From contig NC_063174.1 in the NCBI RefSeq assembly GCF_023159225.1, positions 37,669,691 through 37,733,690 of the forward strand: a stretch of DNA of 64,000 bases, given 5' to 3'. Each line of letters opens with the position of its first letter. Positions within the stretch are counted from its first letter, which is position 1. Positions 1 through 10,322 of the stretch are shown here, piece by piece. This DNA comes from Perognathus longimembris pacificus (lineage: Eukaryota > Chordata > Mammalia > Rodentia > Heteromyidae). The position numbers and the translations under genes were made by a program. Below the pieces are notes generated by a model. It saw nothing but the letters and a program-made list of their open reading frames with translations, searched no databases and was not told the DNA's origin.

Positions 1-668
1 GTTGAAAGATACGAAATTAGTTGGTCGTTGGAATCCTGATCGCAGTAAAGTGGTCCCTGGTAACTGCACAAGAGTAAAACATGTCTGCATCGCCAGTAGT
101 CTGCTAATAGGGAGGGCTGTGCGATTAAAGGCTTCCATCGATTGGGTAGTATCCTTCAAGTGGGTGGCGAAGAGCCAGTCGGGCTTATGTCATGAAGGTT
201 TCTCCGACCGATTAATGGTTTGCTGCTTGACTAGCCTAGGGAAATAATAATAAAGGTAAAGTAAAATTTTTTAATGACATATGGGGCACAAAATAACTGG
301 TGTCTTTGTAAATGTTCTTTTTTATATAAACTTCTACTTTAGTCTTTACTTTAAAAATATGTACTGTTCCCTTTTTTGTTTTGTTTTCTGTTTGTTTTTT
401 TTTTCTTTTTTGTACTGAGCTCAGTATAGACTAATACTCTTTTAATGTTAAAATCTAAATTTCCTCTAGCATTTTGCTTAAAAGCAATATGCTATGTGAT
501 TATTTCGTGCCCTGACATTTTTGAAATCTGATAGAATACAAGTGTGGTATATGCCATGTTTGTACTTTATCTAACAACTTCTCTTTCAGTAGTCTTGTTT
601 TTTACCATGTGGTTGTTTTTTGTGTCACTTTTCCTTTTCTCTCCTTAACATGATTGTCTTGTGTTAAG
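1..668 (+). other. SRSF5: SRSF5 intron upstream of the second RRM2 exon (partial)
   Basis: The sequence runs into a 3' splice site (AAG at 666-668) just before the exon that starts Asp-Leu-Lys-Asp. No SRSF5 protein match is seen upstream, so this is intron, and the RRM1 exons lie outside the window. The first 250 bases are high-complexity and contain more CpGs than a normal mammalian intron. They end in a plausible 5' splice site (AAG/GTAAAG at 253-260), just after in-frame stops. SR-protein genes are known to carry conserved poison exons or retained introns, so this block may be one. The rest (260-668) is T-rich ordinary intron with a long T stretch near 375-410. Confidence 0.7.
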
Positions 669-742
669 GATCTCAAAGATTTCATGAGACAAGCTGGGGA
701 AGTAACCTTTGCGGATGCACACCGACCTAAATTAAATGAAGG
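669..742 (+). CDS. SRSF5: SRSF5 exon encoding the start of RRM2 (DLKDFMRQ...)
   Basis: SRSF5 (SRp40) is a nuclear SR protein that binds exonic splicing enhancers in pre-mRNA and recruits spliceosome components; it has two RRMs and a C-terminal RS domain. This 74-nt exon encodes 24 codons beginning Asp-Leu-Lys-Asp-Phe-Met-Arg-Gln. That is the C-terminal part of the SWQDLKD signature of the second, pseudo-RRM, whose SWQ lies in the previous exon outside the window. It ends two bases into a Gly codon. The acceptor is TTAAG at 664-668 and the donor is GG/GTGAGT at 741-748. The translation appears identical to mammalian SRSF5 as I know it. The 5' part of the gene (RRM1) is absent because of the window edge. 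Confidence 0.95.
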
Positions 743-1180
743 GTGAGTGTGTCCTGGAACTTGTGAACCTTTTGAAATACCCTCAAGATATTGCCTTGAA
801 CATTTCTGAGGACTTAAATTGCACATTTGATGGGTGGTTCTCTATTTGGGACAATTTTGGTCACTAGGTACAATGTTTGGAGACTGTCACAAATGGTTGT
901 TGGTACTGTTGGCATCTAGTGGTTAGAGGCTTGGCATTGTTATACATCCCACAATAACAGAAGAGTTCCCTCATGGGAAAGAGAAGGGCTCAAAAGGTCA
1001 GCAGTGCCAAAACCTTGCTATGTATGCAATGTTGCTCATCAGAAGTAAGATTTAATAGAGCGATAGTAAAATGAGTTAGAGCTATGATTTTAGACTTGTG
1101 TTCAGTGGTAAAGACTCTGAGGTATTGGTTTTAAAGTAACTCTTTGTCATTCCCTCCCTGTCCTCCTTCCCCCATTTTAG

Positions 1181-1291
1181 GGTAGTTGAGTTTGCCTCTT
1201 ATGGTGATTTAAAAAATGCTATTGAAAAACTTTCTGGAAAGGAAATAAATGGAAGGAAAATTAAGTTAATTGAAGGCAGCAAAAGACACAG
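1181..1291 (+). CDS. SRSF5: SRSF5 exon encoding the end of RRM2
   Basis: The acceptor is a T/C tract ending TTTTAG at 1175-1180 and the donor is CACAG/GTATCT at 1287-1297. The first base completes a Gly codon, then the exon reads Val-Val-Glu-Phe-Ala-Ser-Tyr-Gly, the RNP1-like beta strand of the pseudo-RRM. It continues through Ile-Asn-Gly-Arg-Lys-Ile-Lys and leaves two bases (AG) of a Ser codon. The length of 111 nt keeps phase with both neighbouring exons. The upstream intron (743-1180) and downstream intron (1292-1394) are short, as is typical of this gene, and hold no repeats I can recognise. Confidence 0.95.
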
Positions 1292-1394
1292 GTATCTTTA
1301 ATATTTTTAAGTCAAAGTTACATTTAGTGGGTTTGTAGGACCTGTTAAGTAGGCTAATTTTGTTTTTCTTCTCCCTTTCTCGCCCTTTTCATAG

Positions 1395-1674
1395 TAGGTC
1401 AAGAAGCAGGTCTCGATCTCGGACCAGGAGTTCCTCTAGGTCTCGGAGCCGATCTCGTTCCCGTAGTCGCAAGTCTTACAGCCGGTCCAGAAGCAGGAGC
1501 CGGAGCCGGAGCAAATCTCGTTCTGTTAGTAGGTCTCCTGTGCCTGAGAAGAGCCAGAAACGTGGTTCTTCAAGTAGATCTAAATCTCCCGCATCTGTGG
1601 ATCGTCAGAGGTCCAGGTCCAGGTCCAGGTCCCGCTCCAGGTCCAGGTCCAGATCAGTTGACAGTGGCAATTAA
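1395..1674 (+). CDS. SRSF5: SRSF5 terminal coding exon: RS domain and stop
   Basis: This exon encodes the arginine/serine-rich effector domain, which is phosphorylated by SRPK and CLK kinases and directs nuclear-speckle localisation and protein-protein contacts in splicing. The acceptor is TTTTCATAG at 1386-1394. The first base completes the split Ser codon, followed by about 30 Arg-Ser dipeptides, a spacer Pro-Val-Pro-Glu-Lys-Ser-Gln-Lys, a second RS stretch and the conserved C-terminus Val-Asp-Ser-Gly-Asn before TAA (1672-1674). Codon use alternates AGG/CGG/CGA with TCC/TCT/AGC, which keeps the DNA less repetitive than the protein. Other frames through this exon are open only because of this composition and are not genes. 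Confidence 0.96.
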
Positions 1675-2205
1675 ACTGTAAATAACTTGCCCTGGGGGCC
1701 TTTTTAAAAAAAATTCCCAAACCATACTTGCTAAAAATTCTGGTAAGTATGTGCTTTTCAGTGGGGGTGGGATTTGGATGGGTTGGGTTGGGCTGGATTT
1801 CTTTGTAGATGTGGACCACCAAGGGGTTGTTGAAAACTAATTGTATTAAATGTCTTTTGATAAGCCTTCTGCTCACATTTTTGTGAATGTCTGAAGTATA
1901 TAGTTTGTGTATATTGACAGAGCTCTTTTATAACTAAAGCAACATTAATTTTTTTGTATTAGAAAAAAAATTGAATATTTTAGTTCCTGTTTGTTCAAAT
2001 ATGTTGATTAAGAATTAGTTTAATGCCTCAATTAAACTAATTGTTGGCTTTGGACATTTAAAAGAGCTCTAAATTTGCTTGTATATAAAGGCTTGAGTTT
2101 TCCTTGTTTGGTCAAGGGTTCTTCCACCTACCTATCAACAGCTGCAGAACAAAAACATTAAAGCAGCTGTTATTGATAATAAAATATTATAAAAAATATT
2201 TTGTG
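1675..2205 (+). other. SRSF5: SRSF5 3' UTR
   Basis: AT-rich unique sequence follows the stop codon and contains no recognisable interspersed repeats. It runs to a canonical AATAAA at 2178-2183, with cleavage expected within about 10-30 bases. An ATTAAA at about 2157 is a second possible signal. The length (roughly 530 nt) fits the known short 3' UTR of the gene. Confidence 0.8.
2178..2183 (+). terminator. SRSF5: SRSF5 polyadenylation signal AATAAA
   Basis: A canonical AATAAA hexamer lies at the end of the UTR. It is followed within 30 bases by T/GT-rich sequence (TTTTGTGTCTGTG) suited to be the downstream element. Confidence 0.8.
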
Positions 2206-3859
2206 TCTGTGAAGGTGTCCTATACTATTTCCCATTCGTTTCTACATTTGTCACATAAAATCATGGTCTTTTAAATAGTACTTTTGGTATTTCCAAATCT
2301 GGTAGTCACTGAACTGTTGGAAACTGACAACTCTTAGTTGTATGCCAAGAAAACTGAAGTAAGCAAATTAATATGAAGTAAGCAAATTAACATATTTCTT
2401 AGCAGTTTATTTAATAAAATTGGGAGAGTCAAAAATTAAAAAGTAATACACATGAAAACTGAAGAAATTCACATGTTGGTTTTTTGAGACATGAGTGTGA
2501 TTGTGTTAAGAGAAAGTAAGCTGAAAACTGCTTAAGATCCTATATCGGAGTCAAAGTTAATAGCCCTGTACTTTGAGCCATCAGACTGAAATGAGCTTTA
2601 TTGTTCAAAGAATTTTGAAGGCTAGCTAGCATCTATGTGCTAGGCTTAAATACTTAACATAAAATAGCATCTGTTTAATATCTTTAACACTCCCTCTGCT
2701 CCCTTTTGCTTTGGGGCTTAAAGCAGCCTGGACATGGTCCCTTAGCTTTTTTGCTCAGTGTTGGTGCTCATTTGAACCCACAACTACTTCATCCCACTGC
2801 TTCCATTTCTGGCTTTTTGTAGTTGGAGGTGAGAGTCTTACAGAGTTACTTCCTGGACTGGCTTCAAAAAGTGATCCTTATGCCCCAGCCTCTTGTGTAA
2901 CTCACAGTGCTCAAGTTTTCTTTTTTTTCCATCCTCTGAATTAGTAATCAAGATTTACTGCTTTAATGTTTACAAATGTTGGGAAGGGAATAAACATTTC
3001 TTTGGGAAATTGCCAGAGGTAAAAGTAATTCTAAACCCTTTGAATGGTTAGTCTGAATAAACTCCATAAAGGGTATGAAGACTAGATAAGGCTAAGAAAT
3101 TTAAAGGGTCTGCTTTTATGGCATGATATATGTAGCCTTTGTTTTATGCTCATCTGTTTTTCTGTTTGGTGATACTGGAGTTAGTACTTGGTGCTTGATG
3201 TGCTCTATACTGACTGAACCACATCACTGGTCATTTTTGAGATAGGGTCTGACTTTTTGACTGTAATGTTTTGCTCCTGGCTGACAAGCCTGTGCCAACA
3301 TGTCCGGCTTTTTTCTGTTGAGATGATGTTCTTGTGTGAGCTTTTTACCTGGGCTGGCCTGGAACTGTGGTCCTGGTCTCGGCCTTATGCACAGAGAGGA
3401 CAGGCACAAGTGCTTGTCCCAATTACTGATTGAGACCTGATCTTTATGCATAGGCCTGGCCACTAGCACTGGGTTTCATCTCTTTATCGATAGTTTAAGA
3501 GTAGCAATTGTTTCAAATTGAACCATAACGTTCCTCAGACGAGTTTTTACATAATTTTGTTTCAGGTAACCAAGTCTTTGGGCAGATATCAGCTGAATAC
3601 TAGAGAGGACAGTTTGAACAAAGAATGCAAAAATGTAACGTAAAAATATACTTGGCCAGTAATCTCAACCATACATGCAAAAATATTAGGGAGATACTAC
3701 ATCAAATACAAGCTGGTCAAGGTGGGAGGCCAGAGGTAGGACTGCAGTTTGAAAGTCCTTGGGCAAAATGGATCTCCCAGAAAAAGGGCTGAGACCTGGC
3801 TCAAGTGGAGTGTGTTCAGTGCAAGCCCCAGAGTTAACTCCACTCCCTTAAAAGTAGTT

Positions 3860-4040
3860 GGCCAGGCCAGGTTCTGGTGGCTCAGGCCTGTAATCCCAGC
3901 TACTCAGGAGGCTGAGATCTGAGGATCTTTGTTCAGAGCCTGTACAGGAAAATCCTTGAGACTCTGCCTCTAACCACCAGAAAACCAGAAGTGGTGCTGT
4001 GGCTAAGTGGTAGAGTGCTAGCCTTGAAGCCAATCAGTTT
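3860..4040 (+). mobile_element. 7SL-headed SINE with Geo-type right monomer (5' end of right monomer only)
   Basis: The left part (GGTGGCTCAGGCCTGTAATC, then GCTACTCAGGAGGCTGAG) is the Alu/B1-type 7SL-like arm. It is followed by CCAGAAGTGGTGCTGTGG, the start of the right monomer seen in the ID-headed SINEs. The copy stops early at AGCCTTGAAGCC. Confidence 0.75.
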
Positions 4041-4311
4041 GTACATTTGCCCAAAATGGTCCTCTAAATTTGTGGTTTCAATTGTAATTGATCATAAATG
4101 ATAGAAAATTCATAGGTGCATGCAAGTGTTAATTTCCAATAATCTTAGTGTTTGCATGTGAGTAATGTGCAAAATGCACATGACAGCAGATGCCAGCTGG
4201 ATACTAGAGAAAACAGTTTGAACAAAGAATGCACAAATTATGCTTGGGTACATATAGATCCCCGCCAGTAATCAATCTCTCTCCCCTCTCCTCTCTTCTT
4301 TCCTCTCTCTC

Positions 4312-4471
4312 TCGTCAATCCTAGGGCTTGAACTCTTTTGACTCAAGGCTAGCACTCTACCTCTTGAGCCACAGTGCTGCTACTGGCTTTTTCTATATAT
4401 GTGGTGCTGAGGAATGGAACCCAGGGCTTCATGCATGCTAGGCAAACACAATAAGCCACATTCCCAGTCCA
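4312..4471 (-). mobile_element. IDL-Geo-type SINE, diverged
   Basis: Minus-strand copy recognisable by the antisense right-monomer core (CAAGGCTAGCACTCTACC) followed by the antisense ID head ending CATTCCCAGTCC. It is more diverged than most copies in the window. Confidence 0.75.
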
Positions 4472-4795
4472 GTAATCTCTTTTATGAGGAAGAAAATGAG
4501 TATTTCCACCTGAATCAATCGTTTGGCAATCATTTGGAGTATCTACACAGGTTTTTAGGGTGCTTGATAGCATTGAAAAGTGATGAATGGATAGGAAAGT
4601 GAAGTGCTATTTCTTGTCTATTCATTGTGATAGTTCTGGTAGTAAAGCATCTGCACTTTATTAAGGGGCTCTACATATTTGAATTTGTTTTTGCATTTTA
4701 CGAATCTACCTTTGCATATTTGATTTACCAGGGACTTTAGTCCAAATGCTGTAAAAAGGAAGAGCACAACCTGAATTTTGTGTGTGTGTGTGTGC

Positions 4796-5000
4796 TGTCT
4801 TGGGGCTTGAACTCAAGGCCTGTGTGCTGTCCCAGAGCTTGTTTTGCTCAAGGCCAGCAGTCTACCACTTGAGCCAGTTTCACTTCTGGCTTTTTAGTAG
4901 TTGATTGGGGACTTACCTACACAAGCTGGTTTTGAACGGCTATCTGATCCCAGTTGCCCAAGTAGCTAGGATTACAAGCATGAGCGACCAGTGTCCAGCC
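4796..5000 (-). mobile_element. 7SL-headed/Geo SINE, diverged
   Basis: Antisense right monomer (GGGGCTTGAACTCAAGGCC) followed by the antisense 7SL-like arm (AAGTAGCTAGGATTACAAGC). It lies within flanking short (TG)n runs at 4782-4795 and 5011-5024. Confidence 0.75.
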
Positions 5001-5233
5001 TGTACTGTTTTGTGTGTGTGTGTGTTTCAAGTTTTAAGAGTTTCTGCAGTGTACTAAGTTGCGGTTGGGTCACAAAATTTGGAGTGGTTTGGATATTTGA
5101 TTAACCTTGGACCATCCACTTACTGATTAACTCTGACAAAATGACTTTTAGAAACTGTTGCTGAGATCCAGGGGCACAGGACAGGATCTGTTTCTGTGTT
5201 GGCAGAGTTCATAATCATGGAATAGTTAGTCCT

Positions 5234-5239
5234 TTTATT
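5234..5239 (-). terminator. SLC10A1: Probable SLC10A1 polyadenylation signal
   Basis: Read on the minus strand this is AATAAA, about 210 bases after the SLC10A1 stop codon, with unique sequence between. It sits in an A-rich run, so a chance match is possible and a more distal signal cannot be excluded. Confidence 0.45.
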
Positions 5240-5449
5240 TTTTTTTAAACTAGTAACCACATTCTGAGTTGGAGATGGGTGGGGCTTCCTGGTAGATGTC
5301 CTTCAGTCCTTCATGCCAAGGCTTGATTTTGTAGAGAGGTTTCTTGGAATCTTGTACGAAGACTCGGACAAGCTTGGTGTTTCTTTTTTGCTGCTCTATC
5401 AGTTTTCTAATTTGCCATTAGACTACAATCCATGCCACAGTGGTGACAG

Positions 5450-5553
5450 CTAAGCTGTGCTAGGGGAAGACTCCCCTTTGTGGCTGCCATTACCCAGAAC
5501 TTCTGGAATTGCTTCTTCAGTTGTAGCAACTGTATAGATTATTTTTGTTTTCC
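5450..5553 (-). CDS. SLC10A1: SLC10A1 exon 5: cytoplasmic C-terminal tail and stop
   Basis: This exon encodes the intracellular tail of NTCP. The minus-strand acceptor TTCACAG precedes base 5553. The first two bases complete a Gly codon (Asp at this place in the human protein), then Lys-Thr-Lys-Ile-Ile-Tyr-Thr. The conserved Tyr corresponds to one of two tail tyrosines implicated in membrane sorting of rat Ntcp. The frame ends Gly-Glu-Ser-Ser-Pro-Ser-Thr-Ala and TAG at 5452-5450. The tail is one residue shorter than human (348 against 349 residues in total) because of a small change near the end. The other exons keep human numbering. Confidence 0.93.
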
Positions 5554-5821
5554 CTGTGAAGTTAAAAAAGGTATGGAGGAAGAAAAAGTAATATACAGCT
5601 TGTTCAATCTGAAAAAAAAAAAACAGGAATATCAACCTACTCCTAAGGTGTGCTATATGTGTATTTTTTTTTCATCTTTCCCATGATCCAATTTTGGAAG
5701 ATTTACTTTCCTCTTAGCCTCCCTAGTGATAGTACTGGTTAGTAAAGTACCTAATAAATACCTAATAACTCATCCCTCCACCTGCAACTTCTTAGTATAA
5801 TAAAGCAATAGGAAGGTGAGC

Positions 5822-6024
5822 GGGGCTAGGAATATGGCCTAGTGGTAGAGTGCTCGCCTTGTATACATGAAGCCCTGGGTTTGATTCCTCAGCATCACAT
5901 ATGTAGATAAAAGCCAGAAGTGGCGCTGTGGCTCAAGTGGTAGAGTGCTATCCTTGAGCAAAAAGAAGTGCTCAGTGCTCAGGCCCTGAGTCCACGCCCC
6001 AGGACTGGCAACAAAAAAATAAGA
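5822..6024 (+). mobile_element. IDL-Geo-type dimeric SINE
   Basis: The left monomer has the tRNA/ID-like start GGGGCTAGGAATATGGCC and a B-box-like GGTTTGATTCC. The right monomer starts at CCAGAAGTGGCGCTGTGG and ends in an A-rich tail. It lies antisense to SLC10A1 in intron 4. Confidence 0.85.
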
Positions 6025-6634
6025 AGGTGAGCTCATGTTAACACCATCACTTGCATTCTGAATGTGAGGAGCGGATTGAGAAGAGCTTTAGGGGCATCTG
6101 AACAGAAGAGTTTAGAAACAGGCCCCACCGCTTGGTTATCTGTCAGTCGGATTGTCAGAGCCCATCTTCCTGTTCAACAGAAGGGCCCTGAAGCCAAGAG
6201 CACAAAGACTTTTGTGATAGATCTATACTCTGAGCAGCTGCTTTAGGACAGAAACCTGAAACCTGATTAATTTCTCTCCCTTTTTCATTTTGAACTAGGT
6301 GAGAATCTCTTGAGCAACAAATCTCCATTTTTCTCTCAGTTTTAGGTTCTTTGCTAAAACTTCTGTCGTGAGGTTTGGTTTTGACTGTTTGATAGCCAAG
6401 ATCACATCTTAAGCCAAATCACAAAGGGATAATCTACATTTGCTAGTATAAATTCCACTAGTGAAAGTTATATATTTCACAGTCCCCAGGCAAAGAATCT
6501 AGAAAAGGTCTTGAAGAGGTCTCAATACCACGGGAAGTAAGAAGCATTCAAGGAATTGGGTGATGAGGAAAAATACACTGATTTGAGAGTTAGGAAATAC
6601 TGAGATGTTAACAAGCTGGCTACTGGTGAATTCT

Positions 6635-6830
6635 AGATAGTTTGGAGGCTGTGATCAGAGTTCAAAGCCAGCCGGAGGCAGGAAAGTAAGAATTTGCCCA
6701 AATAACTATCAAAAAGCCAGAAGTAGAGTTGTGGCTCAAGTGGAAGACTGCTAGTCTTTGGTGAAAAACTTACAGAGCAGCACTTAAGCTCTTGAGTTCA
6801 AGCTCCAGTACCAACACCAAAAACTAACCC
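6635..6830 (+). mobile_element. 7SL-headed/Geo SINE, old copy
   Basis: Decayed left arm (GGAGGCTGTGATCAGAGTTC) followed by a right monomer (TTGTGGCTCAAGTGGAAGAC and GTTCAAGCTCCAGTACC). Many substitutions suggest age. Confidence 0.65.
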
Positions 6831-7059
6831 TAAACTATTGGTTTGAAAAAGACACAATCTGAGGATATAATTCTAATTCTGGTAGAACACTTGACTTGCA
6901 TAGGTGAGTAGTTCTAGGCTTTCTTGAAGTTATATTTAATATGAGTGCTAGAATATTTTGTAATCCTAAGTCATCAAGTTTATCGTGATAACTACTGGTT
7001 GTTTTTTTCCATGTTGAAAATCAACTTTACAAGTTGTGGGTGCAGATGGGAGGGAAAAA

Positions 7060-7156
7060 CTGGGAGAGAGGGAGGGAAGGGGTGACATTGTTAAAAAAGA
7101 GACTCCTTATCTGACTCATATAACTGTAAACATAACAAAAAATTGTAAATAAATAC
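7060..7156 (+). mobile_element. 3' end of an L1-like LINE
   Basis: It carries GGGAGGGAAGGGGTGACATT, then CTTATCTGACTCATATAACT and a terminal AATAAA-rich tail. The same order of motifs recurs at 15791, 48590, 53135 and (reversed) 59258, so this is a repeat family tail rather than unique DNA. Confidence 0.6.
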
Positions 7157-7295
7157 TCCTTTCCTAAGGGAGAGGGAAGTGAAGGCAATAGGCAATTTTG
7201 AATGAAAAGTTAATTCTTTTTTTTCCCATAATGAGGTTTGAACTTATGACCTTGTCCTTGCTAGGCATGTTTACTGTCCTATGTGGATAGTAGAT

Positions 7296-7328
<33 letters not shown>

Positions 7329-7425
7329 CATATATATATCATGTATCATATATATGATCTATTTATGACATATCTATATATGACACATCTATATATGACA
7401 TAGATATATATAATATATAAGAGAC
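7296..7425. repeat. (TA)n microsatellite with a diverged AT-rich tandem repeat
   Basis: A pure (AT)n run to 7322 is followed by three to four imperfect copies of a unit containing ATCTATATATGACA. It is in SLC10A1 intron 4. Confidence 0.85.
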
Positions 7426-8023
7426 AATACATACAGGGATACATGCATATATATGCAAATTGACTAAATTATGGTATACATATGATGGGTGATAACTACT
7501 GTTTTAACAAGCTGGTGCTTACTGTGAAACCAGAAATGAATCTATGTGTCTGAGTTTTGGATTGTATTATAAGGGCTGCATTGCTTTAATGTGTTTTCTC
7601 CAGTGAGAAGAAGGATAGTGGTTTTAATTCCAGGACAAGACACCCAATCCTAAAGAGTACAGAAACTTTCCAAGCTGTTGAGTAGAGGGTTTTCACTCAG
7701 TCTCCATTGTCTCATGTCCAGCCCTTATGTTCTATTTCCTGAATGAGGAAAAGGCCTCACTTTGATAAAGCAGCCAAATGCCTCCATCCATGAGATACCT
7801 AATCCATTTGAGTTTTTTACATTAAGAAGTCAGAAAGGCTGTGTAGTTGGTGGAGGTTGATAGCCTTAGTTTTTTGTTTTTGTTTTTGTTTTTTTAGGTT
7901 TTATGCATTTTTCTTGTTTCCTATTCAAGAGCTCAAGTCTAAGAGCCCTTGTTAGAAACTGCCTTATTGGTAAGCTCAGGTCTAATATAGAAGCAGAATT
8001 TGAAAGGAGTTGGTAGTACTCAC

Positions 8024-8220
8024 CTTTGGGAGCTTTGATTTTCTCATAGCACCGAAAGATGACGATGATGAGAAACGCTTCAGCAAGTTGGAAAATCATA
8101 TAAAGGAGAGGAAAGAAGAAAAGTGGACCAATGACATCAGGGGGAAAAGTCACATTAAGGATGGTAGAACAGAGCTGGATGTTTTGGAATCCTGTCTCCA
8201 TACTGATGGTGCGCCTGCTC
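8024..8220 (-). CDS. SLC10A1: SLC10A1 exon 4: TM8-TM9 with sodium-site residues
   Basis: On the minus strand the acceptor TACACAG precedes 8220 and the donor is CCCAAAG/GTGAGT at 8024. The first base completes an Arg codon split from exon 3. The exon reads [13 protein letters not shown], which keeps Glu257 and Gln261 (human numbering), known sodium-coordinating residues of the SLC10 family. It continues through the hydrophobic Pro-Leu-Phe-Phe-Phe-Pro-Leu-Leu-Tyr helix to Cys-Tyr-Glu-Lys at the start of the cytoplasmic tail. The 197 nt leave one base of a Gly codon. No disruption is seen. Confidence 0.95.
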
Positions 8221-9168
8221 CTGTGTAGAAAAAAAAAAATCCAACAATCCTGTATGTACTCAGAAGGGGGGCATAAGGGAGCCAACCGTGTTTGGATATT
8301 TGGACCTACTGTAGCCCAACATAGGAAGACGGAAGGATTGGATTTTTTGTTCTTGGGTGATTCTTATGGTTGGACTCAGGGCCTCACACATAAATGCTAG
8401 ATGCTCCACCTCTTGAACCACTGCCATTGGTTATTTCTGAGTGTTAATTTTTCCCCTGGGGGCTGTCTGTTATTCCTGGACTCCTGTAGTGCTTCTCTGT
8501 GTCATTGGGATGACAAGTGTGTGCCAATGTGCCTAGCCCAGTGTTGGGATAACTGGCAAGTGCCACTGCATCTAGCCGCTGGTTGAAATGGAGTCTCAAG
8601 GACATTTTCTTGCCTGAGCTGGCCTTTCTTCTATTGAGATCCCCTGGTTTCTGCCTCCCAAGTAGCTAAGATTATAGACTACTACTACTACTTTTTTTTT
8701 TTTTTTTTTTTGGTCATGGGGCCTGGGTACTGTCCCTAAGCTCTTTTGCTTAAGACTAGTGCTCTACCACTGTGAGCCACATCTTCACTTCCAGTTTTTG
8801 AGTGGTTCATTGGAGATAAGAGTCTCAGGGGGACTTTTCTGCCCCAGCTAGCTTTGAACTACAGTCCTTCTGAGGTATTTTGTAACTTATCTTTGATTTG
8901 TCTGATTTTCAACCCACAGTGAAAGAATTTGAAATACCTAAGATTTTATCTAGTTCTTAGGTTTTGCCTGGAGAACTTTCACTAATTACACACAAGAATC
9001 CATCCCATTACCCCCCCTCAGTATTTCTCACAGCTCCAAATTCCTTGTTCAGTTGGTGTCCTTGAACATACTTCCTGCTTTGCCTGGATCTTGGGTTCCT
9101 AATCCTTCTCTTTTTCATTAAAGATTAAGGCAAGGAGGAGGCCCAGTGAGATCTAAGAGAGTACCTAC
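8221..9168 (-). other. SLC10A1: SLC10A1 intron 3
   Basis: This intron of about 950 bp contains a decayed SINE (8345-8680) and another poly(T)-bounded minus-strand SINE (8691-8875). The sequence from about 8880 to 9168 appears unique, with no gene. Confidence 0.85.
8691..8875 (-). mobile_element. 7SL-headed/Geo SINE
   Basis: A poly(T) run (8691-8711) is followed by the antisense right monomer (AGTGCTCTACCACTGTGAGC) and the antisense left arm (GGTTCATTGGAGATAAGAGT). It lies in SLC10A1 intron 3 in the same orientation as the gene. Confidence 0.75.
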
Positions 9169-9347
9169 CGTACATCAAGGCAGAAGAGAACAGAGAGAAG
9201 ATAGCCCATCAGGAAGCCAATGAAAGGCATCAGGGAGGAGGTAGTCAGCAAAGGCGGTGTCATGGCATACACGATGCTATTGCCCACGTTGATGACAGAG
9301 AGGGCTATGACGGCCACACTGAGTAGGAGAGTGATAATCATCCCTCC
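9169..9347 (-). CDS. SLC10A1: SLC10A1 exon 3: TM6-TM7 region
   Basis: The minus-strand acceptor is TGTCCAG before 9347 and the donor is ACG/GTAGGT at 9169. The frame begins Gly-Gly-Met-Ile-Ile-Thr at residue 190 and continues through Val-Ile-Asn-Val-Gly-Asn-Ser, Ala-Met-Thr-Pro-Pro-Leu and Ser-Ser-Leu-Met-Pro-Phe-Ile-Gly-Phe. It ends with two bases of an Arg codon completed by exon 4. The length of 179 nt matches human residue numbering with no gap. The Cys-Leu-Asp-Val-Arg-Ser loop differs from the human loop but does not disturb the frame. Both helices are strongly hydrophobic, as expected for the bile-acid transporter core. Confidence 0.93.
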
Positions 9348-9849
9348 CTGGACATGAGGACAAAAAGAGGCAGTTAGGAGGGTGGGAGTAGGAGCAGGTG
9401 GGGGGGGAAGTACAGCTGGGGAATGGAAGTGGGAGTCTTCTGTGCATTCTTATGTCTGGGGTTTGAACAGAACAATGGTTTTTGAAGTGGGTGGAAATAA
9501 AAACCTTTTGTCTTTTTTTTTGGGGGGGGTGGGAAGGTCTTGCTGTGTAGCTCACAGTCATACTTCTACCCTGAGTGCTGGGATTGATAAAAGGTGAGTA
9601 CCACCAAGCCTGGCTCTTTTCAGGTGTCCTTTTAGTAGCTAGCATACTTAACAGGACAGAGATTTGACCAAACTTTGATCACAATACTGCCAGGCACAGC
9701 TCTTGACACCTCTCCAGACAAACAAGATTTTAGTGAGATATTGTAGTTCTAAAGAAATGAGACTGTTCAGACCACCTGCAAAGTTGTTGTAAATGAAAAG
9801 TTGTCATTGTTTCCAGGGTCTGTATACATATGTGTGTGTGTGTATGTAT

Positions 9850-10062
9850 CTTTTTTTTTTTTTTTTTTTTTGCCAGTCCTGGGGCTTGGACTCAGGGCCT
9901 GAGCACTGTCCCTGGCTTCTTTTTGCTCAAGGCTAGCACTCTACCACTTGAGCCACAGTGCCACTTCTGGCTTTTTCTGTATATGTGGTACTGAGGAATT
10001 GAACCCAGGGCTTAATGTATGCGAGGCAAGCACTCTACCACTAGGCCATATTCCCAGTCCCA
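9850..10062 (-). mobile_element. IDL-Geo SINE
   Basis: Poly(T), then CCAGTCCTGGGGCTTGGACT (antisense right-monomer end), then the antisense ID head ending CATATTCCCAGTCC. It is full length. Confidence 0.88.
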
Positions 10063-10119
10063 GTTTTAGAATACTGTCCTTGGAGCTGACATTTAGAATT
10101 GTTTCATTTGTTTGGTTTT

Positions 10120-10322
10120 GGTTTTTTTTTTTACCAGTCCTGGAGCTTGGAACTCGGCCTGAGCACTGTCCCTGGCTTCTTTTTGCTCTCAAGGCTAGCA
10201 CTCTGCCACTTGAGCCACAGTGCCATTTCCGGCTTTTTCTATATATGTGGTGCTGAGGAATTGAACCCAGAGCTTCATGTATATGAGGCAAGCATTTTAC
10301 CACTAGGCCATATTCCCAGCCC
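10120..10322 (-). mobile_element. IDL-Geo SINE
   Basis: A second full-length copy less than 60 bp from the previous one and in the same orientation. It has its own T run and its own ID head, so it is a separate insertion rather than a tandem duplication. The flanking words around CTAGAATTGTT and TTAGAATTGTT may be its target-site duplication. Confidence 0.85.

Larger units (their letters stand above)
2206..5233. other. Intergenic gap between SRSF5 and SLC10A1
   Basis: This is a tail-to-tail gap of about 3 kb. It holds an AT-rich stretch with a 16-bp direct repeat (GAAGTAAGCAAATTAA at 2356 and 2375), decayed SINE pieces near 2725-2930 and 3170-3460, and three recognisable SINEs (3860-4040, 4312-4471, 4796-5000). 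No coding sequence is supported. Confidence 0.7.
5554..8023 (-). other. SLC10A1: SLC10A1 intron 4
   Basis: This intron of about 2.5 kb has GT and AG ends on the minus strand. It contains a dimeric SINE (5822-6024), an older SINE (6635-6830), a 3' fragment of an L1-like element (7060-7156) and an AT-rich repeat block (7296-7425). No other feature is seen. Confidence 0.85.

Noticed and set aside
2..247. An 81-codon frame at the start of the window as a protein
   Set aside because: It lies in the SRSF5 intron and resembles no SRSF5 domain. It is better explained as noncoding, possibly regulatory, sequence.
1580..1876. Minus-strand frame opposite the SRSF5 RS exon
   Set aside because: It is a shadow of Arg/Ser codons on the other strand.
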